Assembly: GCA_027605045.1 (NCBI GenBank)
Contig: JAQFWX010000082.1
Coordinates: 1-64,000, forward strand
Direction: 5' to 3'
DNA length: 64,000 bases
Source of the DNA: Phallus indusiatus
Lineage: Eukaryota > Basidiomycota > Agaricomycetes > Phallales > Phallaceae
Part shown: positions 25,199-37,539 of the stretch, one piece after another
Numbering within the stretch: the first letter of the stretch is position 1
How the letters are laid out: every line of letters starts with the position of its first letter
Translations under genes and position numbers: made by a program
The notes under the pieces: model-generated
Database searches by the model: none
What the model was told of the DNA's origin: nothing
What the model saw: the letters and a program-made list of their open reading frames with translations, nothing else

Positions 25199-27582
25199 AT
25201 GCATACCCAGATAATAGTTTCGCAATTTTCCCGATCTCTCATTAGCTCATGGCAGCGCTCGACGACCGGAGTTTTTTTAAGGCGATCGTTGACGACAACG
25301 ACAACGACATCATCCACTTCAGCCCCAGTATCGGACTCGGCGACAACCACACCATTAGGTGCTAATCCAACCTCCTCACCCACCTCAGGTAATCATAATG
25401 GACATCGTTCTCCATGGCGCTGGTTCTTACAAGCAATGGGTCGAGTCACCCTCCTCGTTCTCGTCACCAGCGCAGGCACCTTTTATTATATAACACAAAA
25501 GGATCGGTATCCTGGAGAGCAGCTGCCTCACGATCCATCAAAAAAGAACCTCGTCATTCTAGGCTCTGGGTGGGGCGCGACTTCACTATTAAAGAACTTG
25601 GACACCGAAGCCTATAACGTCACCGTTATATCCCCTAAAAACTTTTTCTTGTTCACACCACTATTACCCAGTGTTGCGGTCGGGACAGTCGCGTCGAGGT
25701 ATTTAGTAACTATCAAGTCTCTCACGCCAGCTTTCAAACGACTTTGTTTCCAAAAGGTCTATCATTCAACCTACCCGATTCATAACCCGGCATAAAAAAC
25801 GGCGCGTCGCCGTCATCGAAGCAGAAGCACAAGAAATCGACGTATGTACTCGGTCAGTTTGCTATCGCAGTGACTTACCCTATCATCATAAAGCCTTTCT
25901 CCAAAACAGTGACATTTACCGGTAAGAATATGGTTTCCTCGCTAAACAGTCTATTTTTACAACAACTTGAGCAGATACTTCGCAAATAAAGGGTGAAGTG
26001 GCCACGAAGACTATCAATTATGACTATCTTGTTTGCGCCGTAGGCGCAGAAACACAAACATTCAACATACCCGGTGTGCAAGAGCACGCTGTGTTCATGA
26101 AAGAATTGAACGACGCCGAGACGGTACGTAAAACGAATGCCGCAACAGATCAGGGTAAAGATTCACAGAATATTTTATATAGTTTCAAGACCGTGTTATT
26201 GACTGTGCGCACTTATTTTCATACACAAAGACGAAAACCTCCCTCTATTTCAGGTATTGAAACCGCAGCTTTTCCTGGTCAAGCCGAAGAGGAGATCAAG
26301 CGGCTACTACATGTAGTGAGTATTCCGTTCTCATAGTTTTTCTAATGTGAAATCATATTGATAATGAATGGCAGGTTGTCGTAGGTGGAGGCCCGACTGG
26401 CGTTGAAGTCAGGTATGTCAATAATTCTCGGGTAGGGTGATGTGTTCTTCGTTTGGATCTAAACACTAACACGATAGCGGCGAATTACATGATTTTTTGC
26501 ATGTGAGTCATATCACCTGTCTCGGACAAAAAATTCAATCTTATTCATGGCGCAAGGATGATCTATCGAATTGGTATCCCGAACTCGCACCGAAAATGCG
26601 CATTACTCTAATCGAAGCTCTCTCATCTGTACTACCCATGTTTTCAAAACAATTGATTTCTTACACGGAATCTACCTTCAAGAAAGAAAAGATAGGTATC
26701 ATGACTGGCACGATGGTAAAAGAAGTCCGCGAGAAAAGTGTTTTAGTTCGGAAACCTGATGGGAGCGAAGAAGAAATCCCTTGCGGATTACTATTGTGGG
26801 CAGGCGGCAACAAACCGCGAAAACTCACTACCGATCTTATGGCGAAACTCGGGAAAGATTATCAAAATAATAAACGTGGCCTGGTGGTGGATGAGCATCT
26901 CATCGTTGCCGGTGCACTTGGCGATTCAATATTCGCTCTTGGGGATTGTACGTCCACGACCTATGCACCCACTGCTCAAGTTGCTTCCCAACAAGGCGCA
27001 TATCTCGCTCGTGTTTTCTCCAAACTGAGTAAAAGAGATTTCCTTGCATCCGAATTAAGTCGCATGAAGGAAGAGCTTGGGTCGCTCAAGTCCCAAAGTG
27101 GCATAGATCTTGAAAATGATCCAGAACTAAAGAAGAAATGGGCAGTGGTCACGAGAGACATCGAAGAAACGAGTAAGCTGCGGCCATTTAAATACTCTCA
27201 TCAGGGGTCTTTGGCGTAGGTCTTAATTCGGCTCAGTACTCACCCTTTTTCATGATTAATTCTCGATGCAGATACATTGGTTCCGATAAGGCCATTGCAG
27301 ACATCAACTTCTGGCAAAGACAGGTAATTACTGACGGGTTTACGCTCATTTCTGGCTTACCATTATCTATCCTATACTTATTCTAGTTTGCTTCTGCGGG
27401 TGCTCTGACGTATGTTTTTTGGCGCAGTGCTTATTTGAGCACACTGTTTTCGCTCCGGAATCGCACCCTTGTCGCTAGTGATTGGTTGAAGGTCAGACTT
27501 TTCGGGAGGTGAGTTACCACTGCACACCATACCTTATATCTTATCGCTAATTTTGGATTTAAGGGATGTGAGTCGCGAGTGA
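25199..27582 (+). CDS. Alternative (type II) NADH:ubiquinone oxidoreductase, mitochondrial
   Basis: Rotenone-insensitive, non-proton-pumping NADH dehydrogenase of the inner mitochondrial membrane (NDE/NDI type). The N-terminus is a Ser/Thr/Arg-rich targeting signal ([12 protein letters not shown]), followed by one membrane helix ([17 protein letters not shown]). That layout suits the external, intermembrane-facing form. The FAD fold has [16 protein letters not shown] and [17 protein letters not shown]; then [19 protein letters not shown]. The NADH fold is [17 protein letters not shown], split by introns. Further motifs are [31 protein letters not shown] and [10 protein letters not shown]. It ends with [20 protein letters not shown] and GRDVSRE; the TGA is at 27580-27582. 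No EF-hand insertion is seen. The ATG at 25199 is the first in frame. Confidence 0.92.
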
Positions 27583-29431
27583 AGCCATACGTAATTGCCT
27601 AAAGTGTTTCAAAGAAAAAATCATTTACACCGCCTCTAAATCTAATGAGAACACTCACCTGTATTGCACGCCTTGGGTTGTCCCGTGACATCACAAATAT
27701 TTACAGCAGATAGACTTTTCACTTTCATCTTAAATACCATATAGCAAATGTTAGTTGATCAGCATGACTGCGGGATTTATCAAACATTATAAATGGCATA
27801 TATGTAAAAGCAGTCAGCTGCCATCAGGGATAACCGTCACCAGTCGAAATATTGGGAAATATGTAAGGCTGAAGCGATCGATGCAAATGGGAGGGTGTAG
27901 ACGCGTTTCCCCTCAACAATGCTTGCTCTGTGTTCAGGAGAAGCTTGAGAAAAGGTATCGATCAGTACTTACTACTAAGTATGCTGCGAAATTTAAATGC
28001 TTTGGGCTGCAGAGTGGGATAGTGTTACGTGAATAAGTTCGATTGATCCACGTTATAGTAGACACTAGTTATCTAAAGCAGCGCGGGACCACCGGTAACG
28101 ATTAATGAATGTCTGACAGCAGCTGACAGCTCACAATGCTTGAGAATGAATGTGATGGTAACGAAGACCCTCGAAATTATGTCATCAAGTGACATAATCA
28201 ATGATCGTAGCATGGCTAAATTTGATTCTTTGTCCAAAAATAAGTAAAACATTGTTCCTTATCATTATTACTCTTTTTCACTTTTTACCTTAAAACTCTC
28301 ATGTTCCATATCGTCGCTCTTTACGTTCTTTTCACCCTATATGTCAGCCGAGCGTTACCAGTGTCTCCCAATCCGCAATGGTTTACAGTAGAGTGGGATA
28401 ATGATGTCGCATTTTCCCATATGTCTGGCAAGCCTTCAATCCCGGTGAAAACTCGTTATGTTGTCATTGTGTGACTTAGGGTCCGATCTGTCGTACAGAA
28501 GTCGCCTGATGGAGCACGAAAAGTGGATACAATACCAGATGAGCAATCTGCTAGATTTGTGCGCGTTGTGGTGCTTTCGGTCGACCGATCACTTCGTCTG
28601 TTGACATTGTCTCCCACTTCACTCTGATTCATATTTATTACAATTGTTATTATTATTATTATTTATTGATACTACTACTACTATTGTTTCTATTTACATT
28701 TGCTGTGCTGGTGCTATGCATTGTTCTGAGCCTAACATTTACGAGTGAACAAAGAGATAAAAATCTGACGAAAAGGAGTCAGAGGTCTCTGAGTCGCCGA
28801 GAAAAAAAAAACCACGTACCAGGATTATCACGCATGCGGCGTAGCCCAGAGCTCCATACCTTCAATATCATTACCGTCAGTTGATCCAAGGTAAAACCAT
28901 ACGATTCGAGATACCTTTCGTGAACGAAAAAATCTTCGTTAGTGCCATACCGAGCCTGGTGCGATTATGGGGTCAGAAGGTCGCGACACCACAACCATCT
29001 AAGGTCTTGATGTAACGATGCGAAACAGTTAGTTTTCTCTTGTGATCATAGAGAACGATACACACCTAATTCATGAAACCAAATGTGTGTATGCGCAGTT
29101 TCATAGGAAGGGTTGCGCTTGTCGAGGGGATGAGCTGAGGTTTGTAACGGTGTGTCATTATCAGTTACATATAATCCTTGAGATAGCTTTTAAATTGTCT
29201 GGTTGATATGAATAGACAATACTTAGCTTAACATGAAGAGTGTCTTTTGCAATGAGCGGGAGCGACAGTGCAGGCAGCAGCAGCGGTAGTGGTGGTAGGA
29301 GGGAAAGGAGCGGAGGATGAACATAGCGCCAAGAATTCAAAGAAGCGACTCATGCACACAGACAGTTCGACGTCGAAATTTTTGACAAAGTTTCGAACTA
29401 CAATTTGTGTATAACTCATGTAATCTTACCT
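27583..29431. other. Intergenic DNA with a truncated gene relic
   Basis: Apart from the small secretory reading frame at 28301-28474, no gene was recognised. A short trinucleotide tract (ATT/ACT type) lies near 28640-28690. A low-complexity Ala/Thr-coding stretch on the minus strand near 29260-29310 is not convincing. Confidence 0.4.
28301..28474 (+). pseudogene. Truncated first exon of a secreted protein like the gene at 29432
   Basis: A 57-residue frame starts with a clear signal peptide (FHIVALYVLFTLYVSRA) and continues PQWFTVEWDNDVAF. The VEWD motif is also found at the start of the gene 1 kb downstream, where it precedes GTLVIPNL. Here it runs to SIP and then a stop, and no following exon of the family was found. 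It is likely the remnant of a tandem copy, or a first exon whose next exons are lost. Confidence 0.4.
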
Positions 29432-30389
29432 ATGTGTCTAATTGCATTGACCATAAGGGAGCACATTTTTTTAGAATGGGATTCTGGTTCTTCCAGATTA
29501 GGCCAGAACGGGACAATACGGCCATATAGCGAACGGTGGGAACACAACAAGTTTTCACCGGGCTTCAATGAGTGCTCAAGAGACTAGGTCAAGTCTGATT
29601 TCTCTTGATGAATTTTTTTTTCAGGAACACTAGTTATTCCAAATCTTCAAGAAGGTAAATCGGGCGTCTTTGTCTGGCCCGGTTTGCAAGGGGGCTCGGT
29701 AGCACTTCAAGTTGCTCTGAGTAGTTCGTAAGTGAACAAGACTAAGCATCCCATAGCTACTCTTACAGCAAATAATCCTGTAACACTAGGTCCTTAACTG
29801 CGCAAGCCCTGTGAGTTTTCATCTCCGTTCGTGTCTGAGGAAACCTTATTCGGATATGTTTTAGCTCACAAGGAACTCAAGTTGATACCACCGAGAGCGA
29901 TCCAATACCAGCTTTTACTGGAGGGACCTTGGATTTTGACATTCACCAGATCAATCCATTAGCAAACACTTGGGTAGTAACCATTATAGGCCAAGCTGAT
30001 CAGGACGTGACTATGCAAACTTTTACCCTTCCTCCCGACGTTTCTCTCAACCGAGCCGTCTTTGCCGTTCGTGAGTTTTCCGTTGTCTCATCCCTATTTT
30101 GTGATGGTCACTTATGCAACGATTTCAGAGGTTACGGGCGTGTCTCACGATTTCACAGTGTCGTTCAATGACCTTACTTTGACTTCCGTTTCCTCGCCTG
30201 CTGCTACGTGGTGTTCGGAAACGGGCTCCAATGGCTATGGTGCAACTACAAATGTAAGCCTCATTCTTTCATTTTTTACTTTCATTAGCACGTGACCTGT
30301 TTTGATCATAGGGCTATAATGTTACTGGAGCGACTGCTTTTGGTACAGAATGTTTCATTAAAGAACTGGTCCTACCAGGTACAGCGTAA
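29432..30389 (+). CDS. Small beta-rich protein of an agaric-specific family
   Basis: I recognise the fold pattern from uncharacterised basidiomycete secreted proteins but know no function. The likely start is MCLIALTIREHIFLEWDS. After introns it reads GTLVIPNLQEGKSGVFVWPG, then SVALQVALSS, TLDFDIHQINPLANTWVV, FTLPPDVSLNRAVFAV, GVSHDFTVSFNDLTLTS, WCSETGSNGYG, and NVTGATAFGTECFIKELVLP, ending GTA with TAA at 30387-30389. The conserved points are WPGLQ, N-x-A-x-FAVE, one Trp-Cys and a late Cys. The N-terminus is unsure: the chosen start has only a weak signal peptide, while a better one lies in the truncated frame at 28301, which could be the true first exon if a ~1 kb intron exists. Confidence 0.55.
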
Positions 30390-31437
30390 ACTTGGACCGA
30401 CGCCTAAGCCCCAATCCTCTCACATAATCTGTCATCTACCGCGATTTGGATGTAAACAGGCATTTACATCCCGTTTCAAAGCTTTCCCTTCGGAGTCTTT
30501 GATCTCAATAGAGAATCATTATTCAACCCTTCTATTCATCGTTCTTTCATTTTCCACCATCGTTTTACTTATCTCGCCTTTCTATGGCATCCTCTTATAT
30601 TTTTTGTCTCGCTTGGCTGTTTCGTAGATTCGCCTCATTCGTAGACTCTTTACATAACCTAGAAGTGTAGTTGGAGTCCTAGTTCGGGTGCTGGTACTCT
30701 AGAAGTAATCGGTATTTGAGGCTTTCCTTAAGATACCCAAGCGTTTGAACTCGTGGTCGGACAATCGCAACTTGATCGCAACTTTGCAACCAGCACGGAG
30801 CGAAGATGTCGGTTGTTTGACACAACTTGTATCCTATAGCCGAGACTCGCTGTACACTGAAGCCATAAAACATGGTTTCCTTTACATGACACAAGACATC
30901 TGATTTATAAGGCTATGGAAATATTGACATAATGTAGGACAGCATTTATTGTGCGTGAATTCATAGCATAAAACACAATAATCTAGACATCTACCTTTTT
31001 AACACATGCTTGCAAGGCGACTCACCTTCAAGGTTTCAGGTTGTCGCAATTTGATTTTGCAGGTCGAAGACCGACCTAATCTTTGTATTTAACAGTGGCA
31101 AAAGAAGAGATCCTTCGAGCTTGATTAATGTTAGTACAACGAGTCAGTCGCGTTATGTATGATAACAGATAATTATTAAAGAGATTCGATTAACAAGCTG
31201 CCCCTTAGCTTATCCTTACGCTTTGAGAATGCAGCAATGGAGAAAACAGAAAGTAAGATACAAAAATGAGAACTCATAGATGCATACAACAAGTTCCGAT
31301 TTGTTTTTACAGCTTCCATAGACCAATACGAATCGGGAGATCAGGTTATGTGCGCTGATAATATATTTGTGAAATAGCTTCCTATCAACACTGTTGCTCT
31401 TGCTCCAATAATCTCCTACAAGCTTCGTTAGGATCAA
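30390..31437. other. Intergenic DNA, nothing recognised
   Basis: Spacer between the 3' ends of two convergent genes. The only long frames (30679-30894 and 31216-31437, minus) have no motif. The second abuts the CUE1 stop and may contain an alternative 3' exon of that gene. Confidence 0.45.
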
Positions 31438-32263
31438 CTAAACGACAAAAAGAACTCCTACTAGCCTTCTTGCAGCCAAGATCATCTGAGCTTTTCTTTC
31501 TCTCAGGTTTTGCTCTCGCCGTTCTGGTGTATCTTCCCATGTTGATGAACCACCGGGGTTGATTGTAGACAACTCGACAGAGTCATCCTTGACGCGGTTC
31601 TCGAGATGAAATCGACTAATGAGAGTTGTCTGCGTGCCGGCTACATTTTTTGACGGTAACCCTGTTGTCGCGTTTGAGCTAGAAGAACCTGTGGGTTGAG
31701 CATTAGTCTGTTGCGCTATTGCTGGCTGCGATGGGAAGAGATCGAAGTAATTCCTAGGGGGCTTTCGCGGGAGTTTAATTATTATACGATGTTAGTGGGT
31801 TTGCGAATCTCACAGTCTCGAGAAAGCCGCGCTCCAATAGTTTATTTGAGGTAAGTTCCACGCTTCCTGTCCTTAAGAGATCATAATGAATGTTGCCTCT
31901 AATGAAGAATAAAGAAAGAAAGGTGAGCTACACATTGTTGACGTATAAGAGGACTCGCTCAGAGTGCCCTGTACCTGGGTATATCGGGGAACATGGTTTG
32001 CACGGTTAGAATCTATAAAAATATTAGAAGAATGACTCATTACTGATGAATCGTAACATCATTACCATTTGCTCATTAACTGCCTTAGGCCGGAACCCAA
32101 GGATGTTTCTAACACGGTTGGCCTCATCACTGGAGCCACCTAAGGAGGGGATTTAAGGAGAGTTTATGTATTTATACAGAACTCTCTTACTGTTCCGGGT
32201 AGCCCATCGAACTATGAAAACAATAACAGCGAAAGCCACTACTACGTTGACGACTTCGCTCAT
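31438..32263 (-). CDS. CUE1: CUE-domain ER membrane protein, Cue1-like
   Basis: Cue1 anchors and activates the E2 enzyme Ubc7 at the ER for ER-associated degradation. The ATG at 32263 gives one N-terminal membrane helix (VVNVVVAFAVIVFIVRWATRN). After an intron come SSDEANRVRNILGFRPKAVN, then the CUE domain: EQMILTVQTMFPDIPRGNI, YDLLRTGSVELTSNKLLERG (MFP and LL motifs intact). Then FLETPPRNYFDLFPSQP, a Ser/Gln-rich linker and an ERREQNLRERKAQMILAARR helix matching the Ubc7-binding region. The frame stops at 31438-31440 (VGVLFVV-stop). That tail is odd: skipping to an acceptor after a CCTAAC branch site at about 31411-31422 gives a different C-terminus. The end is therefore uncertain. It lies 141 bp downstream of ARO1. 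Confidence 0.78.
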
Positions 32264-32404
32264 GAATATAAGGTGGTGGCTGGGGAAATTTGCTTCCGAG
32301 CGCTCAGACCAGCTCAGCATTTCCAGTCTGCAAGCAAAATGTAGCCATTCTATTGTCCAAGAAATTTAACAAACTCTTCAAAAAATTGAAACCATCTATC
32401 TTGA

Positions 32405-35400
32405 TTACATCAATCTTTCATATGCTTCATATACCATTTGTCTAATGACTTTTCTAGGCGGGCGCATACCCACCCATCTTTGGAACTGCTCGAAACCTTG
32501 TTCTAGCAAAACATCAATGCCTTCAACAACTCGCCAATTGCTACTCTGGAACTCTCGCGCCAGGGTTATCAATGGCGTTGAGCGGGGCCTGTACGCCATG
32601 TCGACGACTACACCCCCATTTTTGGCGCCAAATAAGCTTGCGTTCAACAAGATTTTGCCCTCTTCCCTGTTCAGACAGATGGCGTTTGATGGAACCGTAG
32701 ATATAATGAATGACGGTGGGCCGTGAGGGAATGAATCCAATGAGTCGAGAACGACAATGTTGTATTCTGTCGGGAGTTGGGAAACAAGAACTTCTGCGGA
32801 GCTTCGAGTCCGATTGTAAATGTAGATCGTGGATACCTCAAGGGCGTGCAGGGCATACAGGGCAGCACGACTAGTCCCTCCTCCCCCAATAACTAAAGAT
32901 GCCGAGCCTTGAGGAACGATGTCACCAAGGTTTCTTCGAATACACTGGACAATACCGATCCAGTCTGTATTGTCTCCGTGAAGTTCACGAGTTCCACTAA
33001 CACCTTGTCCTACAACGATAGTATTGACAGCTCCAATAGCCCGAGCATGAACTGATGTGCTGCCTAAAAGAGGCACAATATCCAGCTTTAACGGAATAGT
33101 CACAGAGGCACCTCCGAATTCAGGCGATTCCAGGATAGATCGTATGTCGTTGTTAATTGTGTCAGTTTCTAGCAAAAAATAATAATGAGGTAACCCAAGA
33201 AGCTTGAAACCCGTATTATGTAGTGTCGGAGACATGCTAGCTGAGATGGGACTGCCAAAAAGGTAAAACTTCTTGGCGGGAAGTTGTCCAATCAGGTGTC
33301 GAGCTGTTTGGATTTGAGTCAGAGAAAGCTGTCCAGGAGCAGCTTTCTGGGGTAATAGTGGGTGTGTAACGGGACTGAATGTTGTGTTTAAAATTCGGGA
33401 TATCTGTCCTTCAGCACCCATATTGATGGCGATAATGGGTTTACGGCCTGGTCCTGAATTTGCCGTAATAAATTGTCGAAGACTATAATTATCTTCCATA
33501 CAAGTTGCTTTGCCAACGATCTTGACAACATCTCCAATACGAGACGTAGCGATATACTTTTCACGGACCATCTGACTATTCCATTTCATCTCGCCAGAGA
33601 TATCATGCCACGACGAAATGATTTGGGAACAGCCTTTTTGGGTGTAGAGGAGTCGCCGGCGTGATTCTGACCATGAACTTTCAACATCGACATATTCGCA
33701 TCCAGCACGAAGAGCAAGCTTCATTAAATCAAATGCCGCATCTTCTTCAGCATCCGGAAACATCCCTCCTTGAGATGCCGACCGCACGGTAAATATGATG
33801 GGCAAGTCCGAACAACGGCGAAGGGTGGCAAGCTGATGAGCAACATACTCGGTGGGTGGAACGCAAGGAATCACAGGCGAAGCACCGTCCGGAGAGAGTA
33901 AATCAACACGCAATTCGATGGCGTCAACTCCGATGAGTAGCTCATCCAGGTATTCCAGCGCAGGTCGGAGGTCAGGATAGGTCAGAGAAAGAAAAAAAGA
34001 AGCAGGACCATTGGAGTTCGTGATCTTGGAGCACAGATTGGGAGTTTTGCCAGTAATATGATGAAAGAAGGTCTTGATATTGTGTTGGATCCTGAAACCC
34101 TGGATCGATTCGGGGATGCTAGGCAAATTCATGAAGACATGAGTAGAGCACTCTCCGAACCAGACCTCCCGACGTCGGAAAACATCCAATATTGATTCAC
34201 CATAATTTGGTCTAGTGGTCTCGTCACTTAGATACTGCACAATCTCCCCAATTTTTCTTTCGATATAGACAACGGGCCCTTGTTGTTGTCCATATAGTTT
34301 CAGGGCTTCTCTTGCTTCGGATATTTCAACTATACCGCCTCCTAAGCTGATAATATGATTCTTGCTGCTCGAACTGAGCAGCTCGCGTAGGACTCCCAGT
34401 TCTGCTGAACGGAAAGCGGTCCATCCCTTGCTCTGAACAAAATTTTTGATACCTATTGGGTACTTTTTTTCGAACTCTTCGTCCGCGTCAAGAAAGCCCC
34501 AACCCAAAGCAGTCGCAGCAAGGCGGCCCACATAAGTTTTACCAGCACCGCGCATTCCAATCAATAACACAGAGGATGTATGGTCGTAGAGCACTTGTGA
34601 GGAGATCGATTCTTGGGCTTGCTGTAGCTCAACACCCTCAATAGATATTCCGATCTGGATGAAATTGGTCGATTCGTAGGTCACAAGTGAGTAGTAAGGC
34701 GAACCTCGTTTTGCAAATCATCCCACCAATTCGGCCATGTTTTCTCAACGCAGCGCTTCTCCTCTATTATAACCCTTGGTATCAACGTTGCCAAAACGCT
34801 AAATGACATCGCGACACGATGATCATCGTAGCATTGGACGCTGACACTTTGCTTCAACGAAGAATATTCTTGTCCATGGATTTCAAGCCCGTCGTCAAGT
34901 TCGGTAGTGGAAACTCCAAATTTGGCTTAGGAATACTATTACCACAAAGTATGTAAGTAACAATAGAAGAAGAACACACCTAATTCATCAATCATCGCCT
35001 TAATTCTATTGCATTCTTTGACTCTTTGATTCGCAATACCGATAATTCTGGTAGTACGGTCGCCTCCTTGTACGCCGACTCTTCTTTCAGTCAACGAAGG
35101 TCTTTTGGAAACGGCCGCTAAAACGCTAGCAGTCAGAAAAGCATCAGTCATTGGCTCCATATCAATAAGTCCGCCAGCTCTAAGACCGTCCTTGATGCTA
35201 GGGCCTGTAACGGTAGTTTCAGTCTCCGTCTGCGCGACAACGCAACCCATGGGTTCCAAAACTTCTTTAGCAAACCTAGCGTCTCCCTGCAATGAACTAG
35301 TACCAATATTCTCAATGGTACATGAAATCCCCGTTATGGCCGCAATCGCTAATGGATAAGTCGCGCTACTTGCATCACTTTCAACGAGGTATTCAGCCGG

Positions 35401-37397
35401 ATTACTATACGCCCCCCTTTTAATGCGGTAGATATCCTTTCCCTTATCACGATCAACTTGCACACCGAATGTCCTCATCATAGCGATAGTCATGTCAATG
35501 TAAGGTTGGGATATGACCTTTCCACCAACCAACTCCAAAACGACGTCATCGGTAGCATATGGGGAACAGAGTAAAATAGCGGATACATATTGACTGGAAA
35601 TATTTGCCGCGAGTCTAATATGTCCACCGCGCAGACCTTCTGAGGCTTTAATAGAAAGTGGGAGACACCCATCGGACTCCTGATATTGAATAGAGGAACC
35701 GGTTTCTCGCAAGGCATTAACCAAAGGACCAATTGGTCTTTGCTTCATTCGGGTATTACCTGTAATGATGGTTTCACCACCACCCTTCGCTAAAACACAG
35801 ACGGCCGTTAAGAAACGAGCAGCGGTTCCTGCATTTCCGAGGTAAATGTCTTTTCCGCTTTGGGGAGGGTGTAATTCACCACCACCGCCTTTTACAATTA
35901 GAGTTTCCCCATTGTCTTCCCAGGAGAATTGAGCCCCCTAACTTATTATTAGCCAGAGACTGCGAGTAATTTACATGAAAGAATTCACCTGTAGATCTGT
36001 CAGCGCAGCCATCATTACTTGTGTGTCGTCCGAATGAAGGAGATTCCTCAAACGACACGTTCCTCGACCTAAAGCGGCGAGAACTAGTGCGCGATTGGAT
36101 ATGCTCTTTGAGCCAGGAGTGGCCATCCTAAAGGGTTTTGGTATGCTAGGAATTATCCGAATGGCCTCTGACAAAGTACGTCTGATCACGTCGTCGGCTA
36201 CCGCTGTAGCTCGTTCCTCAAGAGTCTTCCCAATCCGCGACAATAGAACAATTTTTTTGGTTGGGCCACTGTTTTTTTTATCAATCCGCATGATTTTCAG
36301 GAGATTATCGACTGACAGTTGCCTAGATGCGGGTACGGCGGCGATTTGGGGATCTTTCAGTGAAACAGGCAGATTGTAGCGCCTTAACACGCGCATAAGC
36401 CTTCCTATGGCTGCTTGATTTAAATGCCCCAGTTGCCTGGATATCTCAGCTTCGAGAATAGATCCAATACTGACACATTCCCCATGGAGGATGCTTGGAG
36501 TCAGTATAGCTTCAATGGCATGACCGATGCTATGACCAAAATTAACAAGGTTTCGCAGTCCAGTTTCGCGTTCATCGACGGTGACTATGTGAGATTTCAC
36601 AGAAATGCTTCCCATGATGACTTGAAGTAGCAGTGTTTGATTTTCCGAGCGAGTTAATAAGTGACGACCAGTATAGTTCAGTGATGGGGCCTGAACAGCG
36701 TCAAGTATCTCCTGAGCGCGTGATTCAAGAAGGGAAAAGGCATCCGCATCCCATATTACGGCAGTCTTTATCACCTCCGCCATTCCATTAGAAAACTCTC
36801 GAGCAGGTAGGGTTTCCAGGAAGGCCGCGTCAATGAAGATGTATTCAGGCTGCCAGAACGCGCCGATGAGATTTTTTCCGTGGGGAGTATCAATGGCTGT
36901 CTTTCCGCCAACACTCGAGTCAACCATAGCCAAAAGCGTGGTTGGTATCTGCACGAAACGGATGCCACGCATGCTGAGTTAAATTTCAATCAGACGGAAG
37001 TCAAGCGGTCGACGTGGTTGAATAATTACAACGTAGCCGCAACAAAGCCAACAAGATCACCAATCACACCACCGCCCAACGCCAGCACAACAGTGTCTCT
37101 AGTGCAGGTATTCTCGAGCATAAAATCTTCTATGCTGGCTTTTCCTTCGCGACTTTTCGAGAGTTCGCCTGGAGGGATGACATGGCTAAGAAATCGTCGA
37201 CCTTGGGGCAGTTTATTTCTAAACTCGACAGTGAATTTGCTGAGGTGCAAGTCAGCTACGTGAGCATCCGTGATGAGGACATAGGTCGAAGACGAAAGGG
37301 TGTTGAGGACAGTATCGACTATGTACGGTGCAAGATGGAACCCGCAATGAATGGATTCCTTGCCAAGGATAGATATCTTTCGAATATCTGCAGTCAT
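32405..37397 (-). CDS. ARO1: Pentafunctional AROM polypeptide (shikimate pathway)
   Basis: One protein of about 1,590 residues performs five consecutive steps from DAHP to EPSP in the cytosol. Order of domains: 3-dehydroquinate synthase ([55 protein letters not shown]); EPSP synthase ([50 protein letters not shown]); shikimate kinase ([22 protein letters not shown]); dehydroquinate dehydratase type I ([21 protein letters not shown]); shikimate dehydrogenase ([40 protein letters not shown]). Four short introns near 36980-37030, 35940-35985, 34929-34973 and 34635-34686 join the frames; none is broken. Start chosen at [15 protein letters not shown]. Divergent from KOG1. Confidence 0.97.
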
Positions 37398-37539
37398 TGT
37401 AGATATCTCCGGGGAAAAAAACACAAGTCGGAGGGGGAAAAACAATGGCTGAAGCGATTCTTCAAGTAAATTCTTAATTTATTAATACTAATAGCAGTAA
37501 CTGTCACAGCTGTGACTGTGTGTTGTTCAGTTTAATGTA
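37398..37539. promoter_or_regulatory. Shared divergent promoter of ARO1 and KOG1
   Basis: Only 142 bp separate the two start codons, so both 5' UTRs and core promoters overlap. It holds a near-palindrome (CACAGCTGTG at about 37506) and an A/T-rich stretch at 37470-37495. Confidence 0.55.

Noticed and set aside
29228..29419. Minus-strand frame with Thr/Ala run
   Set aside because: Low-complexity from a trinucleotide-like repeat; no upstream or downstream exon.
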